A model generated the notes under the pieces. The model had not been told where the DNA came from and searched no databases. It saw nothing but the letters and a program-made list of their open reading frames with translations. Shown one piece after another: positions 48,777-58,155 of a DNA stretch of 64,000 bases. Source of the DNA: Oceanobacillus massiliensis str. N'diop. Lineage in GTDB: Bacteria > Bacillota > Bacilli > Bacillales > Amphibacillaceae. The translations under genes were made by a program, and so were the position numbers. The stretch covers positions 234,737 to 298,736 of the forward strand of contig NZ_HE610978.1 of NCBI RefSeq assembly GCF_000285495.1. The letters run 5' to 3'. Positions within the stretch are counted from its first letter, which is position 1. Every line of letters begins with the position of its first letter.

Positions 48777-49332
48777 ATAAATGATGCTCCTTGATATAGC
48801 TTATCACTGCTTCAGGTACAATATAGCGAACATCCTTCTCTGACCGCAGCCTTTTTCTTAGCATAGAAGATGAAATATCAATCATCGGAATATCTACTTC
48901 GGAAATAGGATACTCTGAATGCAGCTTGTAGCCTGCCCGTTTGACTCCAACAAAGTTTACAAGATAAAGCAGTTCATCAATTTTGTTCCAGTGCGGCAAG
49001 TATTCAACCATATCTGCACCAATAATGAAATAAAATTCCTTATCCGGATGCTTCTGTTTCAAAATTCTCATTGTATCCAATGTATATGATTTTCCCGATC
49101 GTTCTATTTCAATGGTATTTACTTTAAAGAAAGGATTATTATCTGTCGCCAATTGCAGCATGTTTATCCGATCTTCTGCGTTTGTCATCGAAGCTGCTTT
49201 GTGCGGGGGAGTATAGGTTGGGATGAACCAAACTTCAGCAAGTTCCATCGCCGTCCTTACCTCTTCTGCAATCAGCAGATGTCCCAGATGCGGCGGATCG
49301 AATGTGCCGCCCAATATTCCGATTCGTTTCAT
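48766..49332 (-). CDS. nadD: nicotinate-nucleotide adenylyltransferase
   Basis: Makes nicotinate adenine dinucleotide from NaMN and ATP in NAD synthesis; 188 residues. The nucleotidyltransferase signature GGTFDPPHLGHL is at residues 9-20, and the second motif SSSMLRKRL lies near residue 155. Same operon as yqeK and yhbY. Confidence 0.97.
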   Translation of the reverse strand: MKRIGILGGTFDPPHLGHLLIAEEVRTAMELAEVWFIPTYTPPHKAASMTNAEDRINMLQLATDNNPFFKVNTIEIERSGKSYTLDTMRILKQKHPDKEFYFIIGADMVEYLPHWNKIDELLYLVNFVGVKRAGYKLHSEYPISEVDIPMIDISSSMLRKRLRSEKDVRYIVPEAVISYIKEHHLYED

Positions 49333-49353
49333 TTTAAACCCCTCTATTTAACT

Positions 49354-49644
49354 TTAAGGTAACTGCAGCTGCTTATTTTCCTTTGATTCCTTATAAAGGA
49401 CAATATTATTGCCGATTACTTGTACGATATCAGAATGGGTACCTTCAGAAAGCTGTTCGGCTACTGTATCCTTATCTTCCATACAATTCTGAAGTACGCT
49501 TACTTTCAGCAATTCTCTTTTTTCCAATGCTTCTCCGATCTGTTCAATCATATTTTCATTTACACCCGTTTTTCCAACCTGGAAAATCGGCTTCAAATGA
49601 TGTGCCTCTGACCTTAAAAAACCTTTTTGTTTACCTGTTAACAT
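49354..49644 (-). CDS. yhbY: ribosome assembly RNA-binding protein YhbY (CRM domain)
   Basis: A 96-residue CRM-domain protein (B. subtilis YqeI) associated with 50S precursors. It begins LTGKQKGFLRSEAHHLKPIFQVGKTGV, with the GKTG loop of the fold. It begins 1 bp after aroE ends, consistent with translational coupling. Confidence 0.94.
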   Translation of the reverse strand: MLTGKQKGFLRSEAHHLKPIFQVGKTGVNENMIEQIGEALEKRELLKVSVLQNCMEDKDTVAEQLSEGTHSDIVQVIGNNIVLYKESKENKQLQLP

Positions 49645-49645
49645 A

Positions 49646-50491
49646 TTATCTTCCTTCCAATACAGCTTTTAGTTTCACATCTAAATCATTAATTGACAAT
49701 TGTCTGTCTGTCCAAATCTCGAATGCATATTGTGCCTGATAAAGCAACATCGTATGGCCATAATGCAGCATCGCTCCGCGATTTTGCGCCTGTTGAAGAA
49801 ACTTAGTCTGTAATGGCTGATACACAATGTCACTGACGATTGTGTCTGAGGTCAGTCTATCCAATGATAGGATTGCCTCATTCACATGCGGTTTCATACC
49901 TACAGATGTCGTCTGGATGATTAAGTCATATTGATCGATACACTTTTCTGCCTCACCCAAAGACAATATGTTTGATTTGCAGGAGTTGCTTGCAAGTTCC
50001 GAAATTTCTCTGGCACTCCCAGGGGTTCGGTTGGCTATATCAATCGCTGTAAACCCTGAATGGTTAAGTGCAAAATAGATTGCTCTTGCAGCACCACCAG
50101 CACCAATCAATAATATACGTATATTTTTATTCTGAACAAATTCCGGGTATTTATTTTCAAGCGAGCGTAAATACCCCATTCCGTCGGTATTATAGCCAAT
50201 CCAACGATTATTCTTTTTTACTACCGTATTAACGGCCCCCATGTTTCTCGCAGTATCATCGATTTCATCCAGAAAAGGAATAATCGCCTGTTTATAAGGT
50301 ACGGTAACATTGAAACCATCAGTTTCTTCCCTTTTAAGATGTTGCACGCTTTCTTCTAAAGACTTTTCGGGGCTTATTTCAAATATCGAATAAATCCCCT
50401 TCAGTTTTGATTTCTTGAGAAACTGCTCATGGATCCATGGAGAAAGGGAGTGTTTGATTGGGTAGCCAATAAGTTTGAAGCGATATCCCAT
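49646..50491 (-). CDS. aroE: shikimate dehydrogenase
   Basis: NADPH-dependent reduction of 3-dehydroshikimate in aromatic amino acid synthesis; 281 residues from the ATG at 50491 (MGYRFKLIGYPIKHSLSP), 6 nt after AAGGAGAG. Catalytic lysine in VPYKQAI, dinucleotide-binding loop GAGGAARAI (about residues 130-138). The frame is open for 34 more codons upstream, overlapping yqeH, without a start signal. Follows yqeH. Confidence 0.95.
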   Translation of the reverse strand: MGYRFKLIGYPIKHSLSPWIHEQFLKKSKLKGIYSIFEISPEKSLEESVQHLKREETDGFNVTVPYKQAIIPFLDEIDDTARNMGAVNTVVKKNNRWIGYNTDGMGYLRSLENKYPEFVQNKNIRILLIGAGGAARAIYFALNHSGFTAIDIANRTPGSAREISELASNSCKSNILSLGEAEKCIDQYDLIIQTTSVGMKPHVNEAILSLDRLTSDTIVSDIVYQPLQTKFLQQAQNRGAMLHYGHTMLLYQAQYAFEIWTDRQLSINDLDVKLKAVLEGR

Positions 50492-50505
50492 AGTATCTCT
50501 CCTTT

Positions 50506-51606
50506 TTACAACAGTGATTTTCTTTTGGAAACTGCAACACCTTTTGGACTGTGTGCTGTGACGGTTGTATTTGCTCCGGCAATACTGACCCACCCCAGAC
50601 CAGGGAAAACAATATCTGTTTTTTCTCCATCAATCTTAAAGGTGCTCTCCACCAGCTTCGGTAATTGTTCCAATGTCTTCTCATTTGGCGGAGACAATAA
50701 CTCCCCGGCATGGTTTTCATACAATTCATCGGCTTTTTCAAGCTTTGTACGGTGAATGGGCAGTTCATTTGAAAAATAGCAAACAAATGATTGTCTGTCA
50801 CCCTTGATAAAGTCGATCCTGGCCAAACCGCCGAAGTATAGCGTTTGTTGACTGTTCAATTGGTATACCCTTGCTTTTATTTCTTTTTTGGGAGTGATGA
50901 TCTTCAAATCTTCATCAGAAATATAATGAGCCATTTGCTGCTTATTGACAATTCCCGGAGTGTCAATAAGTGATGTATTCTCATCCAAAGGAATCTCAAT
51001 AAACCCAAGTGTTGTCCCCGGAAAATAGGAAGTTGTAATTACTTCGCCCATTCCTGTCGACTGCTTAATCAAACGATTAATGAACGTTGATTTCCCCACA
51101 TTCGTTGTACCTACAATATAGACATTCTTATTGTTGCGATACCATTCAATCTGCTCTGTCAGCTCCTCGATTCCAGTACCCTTAACCGAAGAAATCAAGA
51201 ACACATCCTTAACTTTAATACCGGCATCTTTTGCCTCTGTACGCAGCCATTGTTCCAGCTTGTTGCGATTGGTTGACTTTGGCAATAGGTCAAGTTTGTT
51301 TCCTACCAGTATAATTGGATTGTCGCCAGTGATCCTTGGGAGACTCTTAATTAAACTTCCATCAACATCAAATATATCAATCACATGGACAACAAGACCA
51401 TTTGCTTCTCTTATGGAACTGACCATTTGCAAGAAATCATCATCTGTAATCGAGACATCCTGTATTTCATTATAATGTTTCAGTCGGAAACATCGCTTAC
51501 ATAATATATCTTCTTTTTCGAGTGATGAGGCCGGTGTATACCCTATTGCATTCGGATCTTCTGTCTGGATTGGCGCACCGCACCCTTGGCAATATATCGT
51601 TTCCAA
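50506..51606 (-). CDS. yqeH: circularly permuted ribosome-biogenesis GTPase YqeH
   Basis: GTPase required for 30S assembly, 366 residues. An N-terminal zinc finger (CQGCG and CKRC) precedes a permuted G domain in which G4 (NKLDLL) and G5 (SSVKGTG) come before G1 (GTTNVGKSTFINRL, about residues 166-179) and G3 (DTPG). The C-terminal domain binds RNA. The order of G motifs makes the assignment secure. Confidence 0.96.
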   Translation of the reverse strand: METIYCQGCGAPIQTEDPNAIGYTPASSLEKEDILCKRCFRLKHYNEIQDVSITDDDFLQMVSSIREANGLVVHVIDIFDVDGSLIKSLPRITGDNPIILVGNKLDLLPKSTNRNKLEQWLRTEAKDAGIKVKDVFLISSVKGTGIEELTEQIEWYRNNKNVYIVGTTNVGKSTFINRLIKQSTGMGEVITTSYFPGTTLGFIEIPLDENTSLIDTPGIVNKQQMAHYISDEDLKIITPKKEIKARVYQLNSQQTLYFGGLARIDFIKGDRQSFVCYFSNELPIHRTKLEKADELYENHAGELLSPPNEKTLEQLPKLVESTFKIDGEKTDIVFPGLGWVSIAGANTTVTAHSPKGVAVSKRKSLL

Positions 51607-51608
51607 AT

Positions 51609-52124
51609 CTATTCCTCCCAGCTGATTTTGCCCTTACGACGCATATAGTTTAAGATTCTGCGTTCGATAGACCGGTTGATTTTCGTGATTTTTCCATCTG
51701 TCTTGACTATCGGTACTACAAGCACCGTATAAAATCCCGCTAGGTTGCCGCCAAGTACATCTGTAAGCAGCTGATCGCCTATCACAACTACTTCTTCCTT
51801 CTTTAATTCCATTTCCCTGGCCACGGTCTTAAAAGCTTTACTCAACGGTTTTCTGGCACTGTAGACAAAAGGTGTTCCCAGCGGCTCGGAAAATATCTCC
51901 ACTCGTTCCTGATTATTGTTTGAAATAATAGTTACTTTTATATCATGGTCCTTCATTATTTTAAACCATTGAAGCACTTCGGAGGTTGCATCTTTCACAT
52001 CCCAGGCTACCAACGTATTATCAAGGTCGGTAATTATTCCCTTTATGCCTCTTTCTTTCAATGTTTCCGGCTGTATATCAAACACCGTTTTTACATGCTG
52101 ATTCGGCAGAAAATACTTTAACAT
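51609..52124 (-). CDS. yqeG: HAD-superfamily phosphatase YqeG
   Basis: 171-residue HAD family IIIA phosphatase. The nucleophile motif DLDNTLVAWD is at about residues 36-45, motif II is ISNN and motif III is VVIGDQLLTD. Its substrate is uncertain; related enzymes act on phosphatidylglycerophosphate. First gene of the operon running to yqeM, and 2 bp ahead of yqeH. Confidence 0.94.
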   Translation of the reverse strand: MLKYFLPNQHVKTVFDIQPETLKERGIKGIITDLDNTLVAWDVKDATSEVLQWFKIMKDHDIKVTIISNNNQERVEIFSEPLGTPFVYSARKPLSKAFKTVAREMELKKEEVVVIGDQLLTDVLGGNLAGFYTVLVVPIVKTDGKITKINRSIERRILNYMRRKGKISWEE

Positions 52125-52268
52125 TCCTTACACCTCAATGCTTTCATATGTACTGAATATATACAATACCACATTATAACCTAATCCTATAATAACTTAC
52201 TACCGTTTTACAGCGAAAACTTCTTAAATAGTATGGCTGTCTCAGTTTGTCACGAAATTTATTAACTA

Positions 52269-52376
52269 CGACGCAACAGCACCGGCTGATTTCCGCTCCG
52301 GGCAGGCGCTTTCAGTTTGCTCAGAAGCAAGCTTGGCTTAGCGTGAGTCCGCGGAAAGCGCATGGTATTTCCGATT
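52269..52376. repeat. GC-rich imperfect-palindromic repeat, copy D (decayed)
   Basis: Shares CGGCTGATTTCCGCTCC and CGCTTTC with the ends of copies B and C near 9.5 kb, and GGCTTAGCG plus GTCCGCGGAAAGCGC with copy A. The centre is shortened, so it looks like an internally deleted copy. It lies between yqeG and sda. A short frame across it is not a gene. Confidence 0.65.
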
Positions 52377-52534
52377 TTGTGGATAAGGTATCAATTATTT
52401 CTCATTCGGCCATGGTTCCATTCGACTATAAAGTCTAGTTAAATTATCAGGATATGAATGAAAAGCTTCGTTAATTCCCAAATAATCGATAAAATCTGAA
52501 AAAATCGTTCGACAAATTCTATTGTTTTTCGCAT

Positions 52535-52634
52535 TGTGGATAACTTTGCCAACAAGAAAAAATGGATAACAGGGGAATTAGTGAGCTTTTAAAACACCTT
52601 TATACACAAGTTATCTACAGCCCCATGTATATAA
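52535..52634. promoter_or_regulatory. DnaA-box cluster upstream of sda
   Basis: Five DnaA-box-like 9-mers occur in 100 bp: TGTGGATAA at 52535-52543 (perfect, inverted), AATGGATAA at 52561-52569 (two mismatches), TTATACACA at 52600-52608 (perfect TTATNCACA), TTATCTACA at 52611-52619 and TGTATATAA at 52626-52634 (one mismatch each). In B. subtilis DnaA directly controls sda, so this fits a conserved replication checkpoint input. Confidence 0.75.
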
Positions 52635-52642
52635 CTTCCGCC

Positions 52643-52671
52643 TTGTCCTCAAAATAGAAACATGTTAAATT
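52643..52671 (+). promoter_or_regulatory. candidate sigma-A promoter of sda
   Basis: TTGTCC at 52643-52648, a 17-bp spacer and TAAATT at 52666-52671, about 45 bp ahead of the sda start and just after the DnaA boxes. The -10 matches 4 of 6 positions. Confidence 0.5.
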
Positions 52672-52716
52672 ATTAATAACTTCAAACAAGAAAAATAAAT
52701 GTAGGAGGGCTATATT

Positions 52717-52863
52717 GTGGAAAGTTTATCCGACGAACTATTGCTGGAGTCCTATTATACAGCATACGAATTGAATTTAAGCCCTGATTTCCTGTCTCTA
52801 TTTGAAGAAGAGATTCATAAACGATGTTTATCCCATAAAATAAAACATCCTAAACTGGGTTGA
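52717..52863 (+). CDS. sda: sporulation inhibitor Sda
   Basis: 48-residue checkpoint protein that binds histidine kinase KinA and blocks the phosphorelay when replication is disturbed. It begins MESLSDELLLESYYTAYELNL and continues FLSLFEEEIHKR, a close match to B. subtilis Sda (LSDELLIESY, helical hairpin). GTG start 7 nt after AGGAGGG. Adjacent to yqeG, as in B. subtilis. Upstream DnaA boxes support control by DnaA activity. A terminator follows at about 110 bp. Confidence 0.92.
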   Translation: MESLSDELLLESYYTAYELNLSPDFLSLFEEEIHKRCLSHKIKHPKLG

Positions 52864-53235
52864 TTTAGGAATCTCCTTGCTTTTCATCGTTTTCACCTTT
52901 TTGAAGGCCAGCAAACCTGATATCTTCATGAAAATGAAATTACATTTGAAACCTGATACATCATATAAAACAGCAGTCCCTATCTTTATCTGATAGGGCT
53001 TTTTTGTTTTTAAGAGCCTGTTAATTGTGTTAAACTGTCCTAAAGTATGTTTTTTACATAATCAAACTGAATGAATTGTGTACCAATCGCATGAAACCAA
53101 CGAAATCCCTGTAAGATCCACCAGTTTAAAACAGGCATGCCAGTAAAACTGCCCCATGTAAGAATCAATACCACACTACCCATTACTAAAGAAAAAAATC
53201 ACATTCTTGTTACTGCTAAGGAGGAATACCATTAG
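52864..53235. other. intergenic region between sda and mrpA
   Basis: About 370 bp. It contains the sda terminator and should contain the mrp promoter. No open frame is supported. I could not find a -35/-10 pair with good spacing ahead of mrpA; TTGTGT near 53034 has no clean -10 partner. Confidence 0.4.
52976..53010 (+). terminator. intrinsic terminator downstream of sda
   Basis: A 7-bp stem (52978-52984 with 52992-52998) followed by a long T-run (TTTTTTGTTTTT). It insulates the Mrp operon from sda. Confidence 0.75.
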
Positions 53236-55557
53236 ATGATTTACGCAATTTTCGCTCCACTGATTTTGGCCCTATTTGTTCCACTACTGAGTAGGATTAA
53301 AGATAAAATACATACTGGTATTTTTGTTTTTTTCATACCACTGATTATATTTATATCCTTTGCCAGTCATATCGGGAGAAATTTCCAGCCCATAAGGGAA
53401 ACCGTTAACTGGATACCATCAATGGGTATCAACTTTGATTTCTATCTTGATGGCTTAAGCTTACTATTTGTACTGCTCATCAGTGGTATTGGGGCGCTGG
53501 TAGTTTTATACTCTGTATTTTATCTGAACAAATCAGAGAAGCTTGGTTCTTTTTATGTCTATTTATTAATGTTTATGGCGGCAATGCTCGGTGTTGTTCT
53601 TTCCGATAATGTATTTGTACTTTATACATTCTGGGAATTGACATCCATTTCCTCATTCCTGCTAATTGGTTATTGGAATTTCAAGGAGCGTTCAAGATAT
53701 GGCGCACAAAAATCCATGCTTATTACGGTGTTTGGCGGACTGAGCATGCTCGGTGGATTCATTCTGCTAACGCTTGTTACGGGTACAACGAGCATTCAGG
53801 GAATGATTGCTCAAGTGGATTCCATTCTGAACAGTGATTATTTGCTTTTGATTCTCTTATTGATATTACTTGGAGCCTTTACCAAATCTGCCCAATTCCC
53901 TTTCCATATCTGGCTGCCGGATGCAATGGAAGCTCCTACGCCTGTCAGTGCTTATCTGCACTCTGCAACGATGGTGAAAGCGGGTATCTTTTTGGTAGCG
54001 AGATTTTCACCGATCTTCGCTACGTATGAATGGTTCTTTATCATTGTAAGTCTTGTGGGAATCGTTACGATGTCCTGGGGAGCTTATATGGCTGTGAGAC
54101 AAACTGATCTTAAAGCAATCCTTGCCTTTTCAACAATCAGCCAGCTTGGTATGATTATGGCAATGCTTGGATTCGGTACGGAAGCAGCAGCCTTTGCTGC
54201 CGTGTTCCATATTCTGAATCATGCAACCTTTAAAGGAAGTTTATTTATGGTTACGGGTATTATCGATCATGAAACAGGGACAAGAGATATCCGTAAACTA
54301 GGTGGGCTGATGACCTTTATGCCGATGACCGCGACACTTGCTCTATTCGGTACATTTTCCATGGCCGGGGTTCCATTGCCGTTTCTGAATGGCTTCTATA
54401 GTAAGGAATTGTTTTTTGGTGCCGCTGCTGATTTGGAAGGCATCGACCTGCTTAGCCAAGCAATCCCTTATTTGGCGGTATTGGCAAGTATCTTTACCTT
54501 TGTGTATTCCATGTATTATTTCTTTGGTGTCTTTACCGGATCAAATCATGTCGATAAATTACCAAAGAAGCCACATGAAGCACCAATCGGAATGTTAATC
54601 TCCCCTATCATTCTTATATTGGGAGTTATCCTGATTGGTATCTTCCCGGATATGGTCAACGCACCATTCCTTCTGCACGCAGCTGAAGCAGTAAACAGCG
54701 GTGCAGAGTTTGCAAGCATCCATTATTGGCATGGCTGGGACAGTACACCATTTATTATGTCACTCATTGTCGTAGCAATCGGAACTCTACTGTTCCTTAC
54801 GCGTAAAAAATGGACCATGGTATATAATGTTCTCCCTGGTAAATTAAGCTTGAATAAGGCTTATGACTGGTTGATCGACAAAGTGGATAGTTATTCAGAG
54901 GCTATCACCAATACGTATATGACTGGATCTTTAAAAACGTATATGGCCCTAATTCTCGGTGCGATGTTTGTCGTAACAACGGCAATCATGATAATCACTG
55001 GCGGATTCACGATAAGCTTTGCCGACACTGCCGATCTTAGCAGCCTGGAGATTTCCGTTGTAATCATTATCATAATCGGTGCAGTTGCTACACTCTTTAC
55101 TAAAAATAATCTGGCTGCGATTCTCGTTGTCGGAATTGTCGGCTATGGGGTTTCTATGCTTTTCGCAATATACCGTGCACCGGATATTGCTCTAACACAG
55201 CTCGTAATCGAAACAGTATCCATTGCGCTCTTCCTGCTTTGTTTCTATCACCTGCCTAAAATGGAAAAGCGTGTAGAAAGCGCTCGTACCATATCATTGA
55301 ATCTGATTATATCAGTCGGCTTTGGAGCGATGATGACATTGATTGGCATCTCAGCACATAGCACGAATTGGTTTGACTCTATATCGGATTACTTCCTGGA
55401 AACCTCCTATAAGCTTGGTGGTGGAGATAATGTTGTCAATGTAATCCTTGTAGATATGCGCGGACTGGATACATTATTTGAAATAACCGTGCTGGGAATT
55501 GCTGCACTAGCAGTATTCGGCCTCATAAAGATGACCAAAAATAAGGAGGCGAAATAA
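53236..55557 (+). CDS. mrpA: Na+/H+ antiporter subunit MrpA
   Basis: Largest subunit of the multisubunit Mrp antiporter, related to NuoL/ND5; 773 residues with about 20 membrane helices. The ND5-like core has WELTSISSFLLIG (glutamate near residue 137) and HIWLPDAMEAPTPVSAYLHSATMVKAG (lysine near residue 250). The C-terminal MbhD/MbhE-like region (about 600-773) ends at VNVILVDMRGLDTLFEITVLG, the usual MrpA end. No MrpB domain is fused on. Start ATG after AAGGAGG (11-nt spacing). First gene of the operon. Confidence 0.95.
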   Translation: MIYAIFAPLILALFVPLLSRIKDKIHTGIFVFFIPLIIFISFASHIGRNFQPIRETVNWIPSMGINFDFYLDGLSLLFVLLISGIGALVVLYSVFYLNKSEKLGSFYVYLLMFMAAMLGVVLSDNVFVLYTFWELTSISSFLLIGYWNFKERSRYGAQKSMLITVFGGLSMLGGFILLTLVTGTTSIQGMIAQVDSILNSDYLLLILLLILLGAFTKSAQFPFHIWLPDAMEAPTPVSAYLHSATMVKAGIFLVARFSPIFATYEWFFIIVSLVGIVTMSWGAYMAVRQTDLKAILAFSTISQLGMIMAMLGFGTEAAAFAAVFHILNHATFKGSLFMVTGIIDHETGTRDIRKLGGLMTFMPMTATLALFGTFSMAGVPLPFLNGFYSKELFFGAAADLEGIDLLSQAIPYLAVLASIFTFVYSMYYFFGVFTGSNHVDKLPKKPHEAPIGMLISPIILILGVILIGIFPDMVNAPFLLHAAEAVNSGAEFASIHYWHGWDSTPFIMSLIVVAIGTLLFLTRKKWTMVYNVLPGKLSLNKAYDWLIDKVDSYSEAITNTYMTGSLKTYMALILGAMFVVTTAIMIITGGFTISFADTADLSSLEISVVIIIIIGAVATLFTKNNLAAILVVGIVGYGVSMLFAIYRAPDIALTQLVIETVSIALFLLCFYHLPKMEKRVESARTISLNLIISVGFGAMMTLIGISAHSTNWFDSISDYFLETSYKLGGGDNVVNVILVDMRGLDTLFEITVLGIAALAVFGLIKMTKNKEAK

Positions 55558-55896
55558 TTGGAAATCATTATTTTGATTCTCGCGGGAGTATTGTTTGCAA
55601 CAGCAATCTATAATCTTTTGCAAAAACAATTGCTCCGAATTATCATCGGTACGGTTTTACTATCACATGGAGCCCATTTGTTCATACTGACAATGGGTAA
55701 ATTAAAAACAGGTATGGCTCCGGTTTTGACAGAGGGTATAACAGACTATACCGATCCGTTGCCCCAGGCCCTGATCCTGACATCGATCGTTATCAGTTTC
55801 GGTATTACCGCCCTTTTGCTGGTACTGGCATACCGTACAACACAGGAAAACAAAACAGATAATATGGAAGAGTTGAGGGGTAATCCGAATGAGTAA
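55558..55896 (+). CDS. mrpC: Na+/H+ antiporter subunit MrpC
   Basis: NuoK-like small subunit, 112 residues, three membrane helices; conserved LSHGAHLFILTMG and DPLPQALILTSIVISFG identify MrpC rather than MrpB. TTG start directly after the mrpA stop codon, with AAGGAGG inside the end of mrpA. In other Bacillaceae mrpB lies between mrpA and mrpC; here there is no room for it. Overlaps mrpD by 8 nt. Confidence 0.93.
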   Translation: MEIIILILAGVLFATAIYNLLQKQLLRIIIGTVLLSHGAHLFILTMGKLKTGMAPVLTEGITDYTDPLPQALILTSIVISFGITALLLVLAYRTTQENKTDNMEELRGNPNE

Positions 55897-57370
55897 TCTA
55901 GCTGTTCTACCAATACTTATACCGTTAATATCAGCTGTAATTCTTATATTTTTCAATTCAAAAGTCAATGTTTCCAGAATGCTGACCAAGATTTTTTCAG
56001 TTGTAAGTCTAGGGGCTTCCGTCTACATTGCCTGGCAGGTAATTGAACACGGAACGATTGTACTGGAAACGGGAGGTTGGGTGGCACCTTATGGTATTGT
56101 GCTTGTTTTAGACTCACTTGCAGCCGTCCTTGTACTTACAACAAATATAATTTCAGTGGCAGGTGCTTTTTTTGCACCCTATGCCGGATTGGGTGAGAAA
56201 GAACGATTTTATTTCTACCCCTTCTACTTTTTCCTGATTACAGGGGTATCAGGTGCCTTCATAACTGGTGACCTATTTAACCTTTTCGTATTTTTTGAAG
56301 TGCTGCTGATGGCTTCCTATGCATTGATTGTGCTTGGTGGCGGGAAAGTACAGTTAAGAGAGTCTGTGAAATATCTTTTGATCAATCTATTTTCCTCCAT
56401 GCTATTTGTTACGGCAGTAGCCTTCCTTTATGGGGTTGTCGGCACCATTAACATGGCTCAGATTGCCCAGCGTGTACAGGAGATCGATCAACAAGGCATC
56501 TTAACGACAATTGGAATATTGCTCTTTTTCGTCTTTGCAACGAAAGCAGCTGTCTTCCCGCTTTACTACTGGTTACCGAATTCGTACATAGTGCCCAATC
56601 CATTAATTTCTGCTCTGTTTGGTGCTTTGCTCACTAAAGTCGGGGTATACTCTCTAATCAGGGTGTTTACATTAATTTTTATCTATAGAATTGATTTGAC
56701 ACATGATATCTTTTTATGGATAGCTGGATTGTCCATGATATTCGGGGTTATCGGCGCGTTATCAACCAATAATGTTAAACTCATCGTTGCCTATAACATT
56801 ATTCCTGCCATTGGATACGTCTTAATGGGGATTGGAATATTCAACCAGGCAGCATTAAGCGGCTCCATCTATTACCTGATTCAGGATATGATTGTAAAGT
56901 CAGCGTTGTTTCTGCTGATTGGTATCATTGTCTATGTGGCCGGCACGTCGGATTTAAGGAAAATGAATGGGCTGATCCATCATTATCCCGTGCTCGGATG
57001 GCTGTTATTCATCTCTGCATTCGTATTGGCAGGAATTCCGCCTTTCAGTGGATTTATCGGCAAGCTGCTGCTGCTTGAAGGGGCATTTAAAAGTGATTTG
57101 ATCATCCTTGCAATAATCGGATTGCTGACAAGCCTGCTGATCCTCTATTCCATCATAAAAATCTTCGTACGAGGGTTCTGGGGGGATGAAGAGGCAATGG
57201 CCGGGATAGAAAAGAAACCAATTAAAGGCATGGTAGCACCAGTCGTTTTTCTATTGTCACTTACGGTGGTGCTTGGTGCTGGCGCTGAGTTATTCTATCC
57301 GATTGCAGATTCGATTGCTGCTTATCTGCTGGACCCGCAAATCTATGTTGATTCTGTTTTAAAGGAGTAG
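55889..57370 (+). CDS. mrpD: Na+/H+ antiporter subunit MrpD
   Basis: NuoM/ND4-like proton-channel subunit, 493 residues with about 14 helices. Key segments: FFEVLLMASYALIVLGG (glutamate near residue 137) and FVFATKAAVFPLYYWLPNSY (lysine near 219). ATGAGTAA overlap with the end of mrpC. Complete. Confidence 0.95.
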   Translation: MSNLAVLPILIPLISAVILIFFNSKVNVSRMLTKIFSVVSLGASVYIAWQVIEHGTIVLETGGWVAPYGIVLVLDSLAAVLVLTTNIISVAGAFFAPYAGLGEKERFYFYPFYFFLITGVSGAFITGDLFNLFVFFEVLLMASYALIVLGGGKVQLRESVKYLLINLFSSMLFVTAVAFLYGVVGTINMAQIAQRVQEIDQQGILTTIGILLFFVFATKAAVFPLYYWLPNSYIVPNPLISALFGALLTKVGVYSLIRVFTLIFIYRIDLTHDIFLWIAGLSMIFGVIGALSTNNVKLIVAYNIIPAIGYVLMGIGIFNQAALSGSIYYLIQDMIVKSALFLLIGIIVYVAGTSDLRKMNGLIHHYPVLGWLLFISAFVLAGIPPFSGFIGKLLLLEGAFKSDLIILAIIGLLTSLLILYSIIKIFVRGFWGDEEAMAGIEKKPIKGMVAPVVFLLSLTVVLGAGAELFYPIADSIAAYLLDPQIYVDSVLKE

Positions 57371-57376
57371 TTGAAG

Positions 57377-57853
57377 ATGCCATTTCAAATCGTAATTAAT
57401 TTAACTGTTGCAATTATGTGGATGTTCTTAAGTGAATCTTATACAATGCCAAGCTTTATCACTGGTTTCATCTTCGGTATTCTGCTCCTCCTCTTATTGA
57501 GGAGGTTTTTACCAGGTGGCTTTTACCTGAAACGAGTATTTAAAGCATTCAAATTATTATTCATCTTCATAAGAGAGATGATTCTATCCAACATTGATAT
57601 GATTAAATATATTTATTCGCCACAGCCAATCAAAGAGCCGGGCATTTTTGAATATCCGATAGAGTTAAAACGTGACTGGGAGATTACCCTGCTGGCGAAT
57701 CTTATATCCTTGACACCAGGAACACTCTCGATCGCCATCTCAGATGACAAATCAAAATTATACATCCATGCGATGCATATTGATGACGTGGAGATTGAAA
57801 TCAAATCGATAAAGGATACATTTGAAAAGACAATCATGGAGGTGACAAGATGA
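57377..57853 (+). CDS. mrpE: Na+/H+ antiporter subunit MrpE
   Basis: 158 residues with two N-terminal membrane helices and a cytosolic domain carrying the conserved SLTPGTLSIAISDD. Start ATG 57377 (MPFQIVINL), 9 nt after AAAGGAG, matching the family N-terminus; an in-frame TTG two codons earlier is less likely. Overlaps mrpF by 4 nt. Confidence 0.93.
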   Translation: MPFQIVINLTVAIMWMFLSESYTMPSFITGFIFGILLLLLLRRFLPGGFYLKRVFKAFKLLFIFIREMILSNIDMIKYIYSPQPIKEPGIFEYPIELKRDWEITLLANLISLTPGTLSIAISDDKSKLYIHAMHIDDVEIEIKSIKDTFEKTIMEVTR

Positions 57854-58155
57854 CGGACGTACTTCAAGCAACAGAGACAGTACTAGAATGGACATTGCTG
57901 GTTGGGTTTGCCGGTATTTCCCTCTCGTTAATTATGCTTATGTATCAGACCATTGTTGGTCCCTATAACAGTGACCGTGCCGTTGCACTTGATACTATCG
58001 GGATCAATCTAATGGCAATCGCTGCCCTGCTCTCGATTTATCTTGTGACCGATAAATTGAATGATATCGTATTATTGATCGGGATTCTTGCTTTTCTTGG
58101 TACTGTCGGTATAGCCAAATATTTGGAAGCAGGTGTTATCATTGACAGAAATTGA
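57850..58155 (+). CDS. mrpF: Na+/H+ antiporter subunit MrpF
   Basis: 101-residue three-helix subunit with the conserved GPYNSDRAVALDTIGIN segment (aspartate/arginine in the membrane). GGAGGTG upstream; ATGA overlap with mrpE and a 14-nt overlap with mrpG. Confidence 0.94.
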   Translation: MTDVLQATETVLEWTLLVGFAGISLSLIMLMYQTIVGPYNSDRAVALDTIGINLMAIAALLSIYLVTDKLNDIVLLIGILAFLGTVGIAKYLEAGVIIDRN

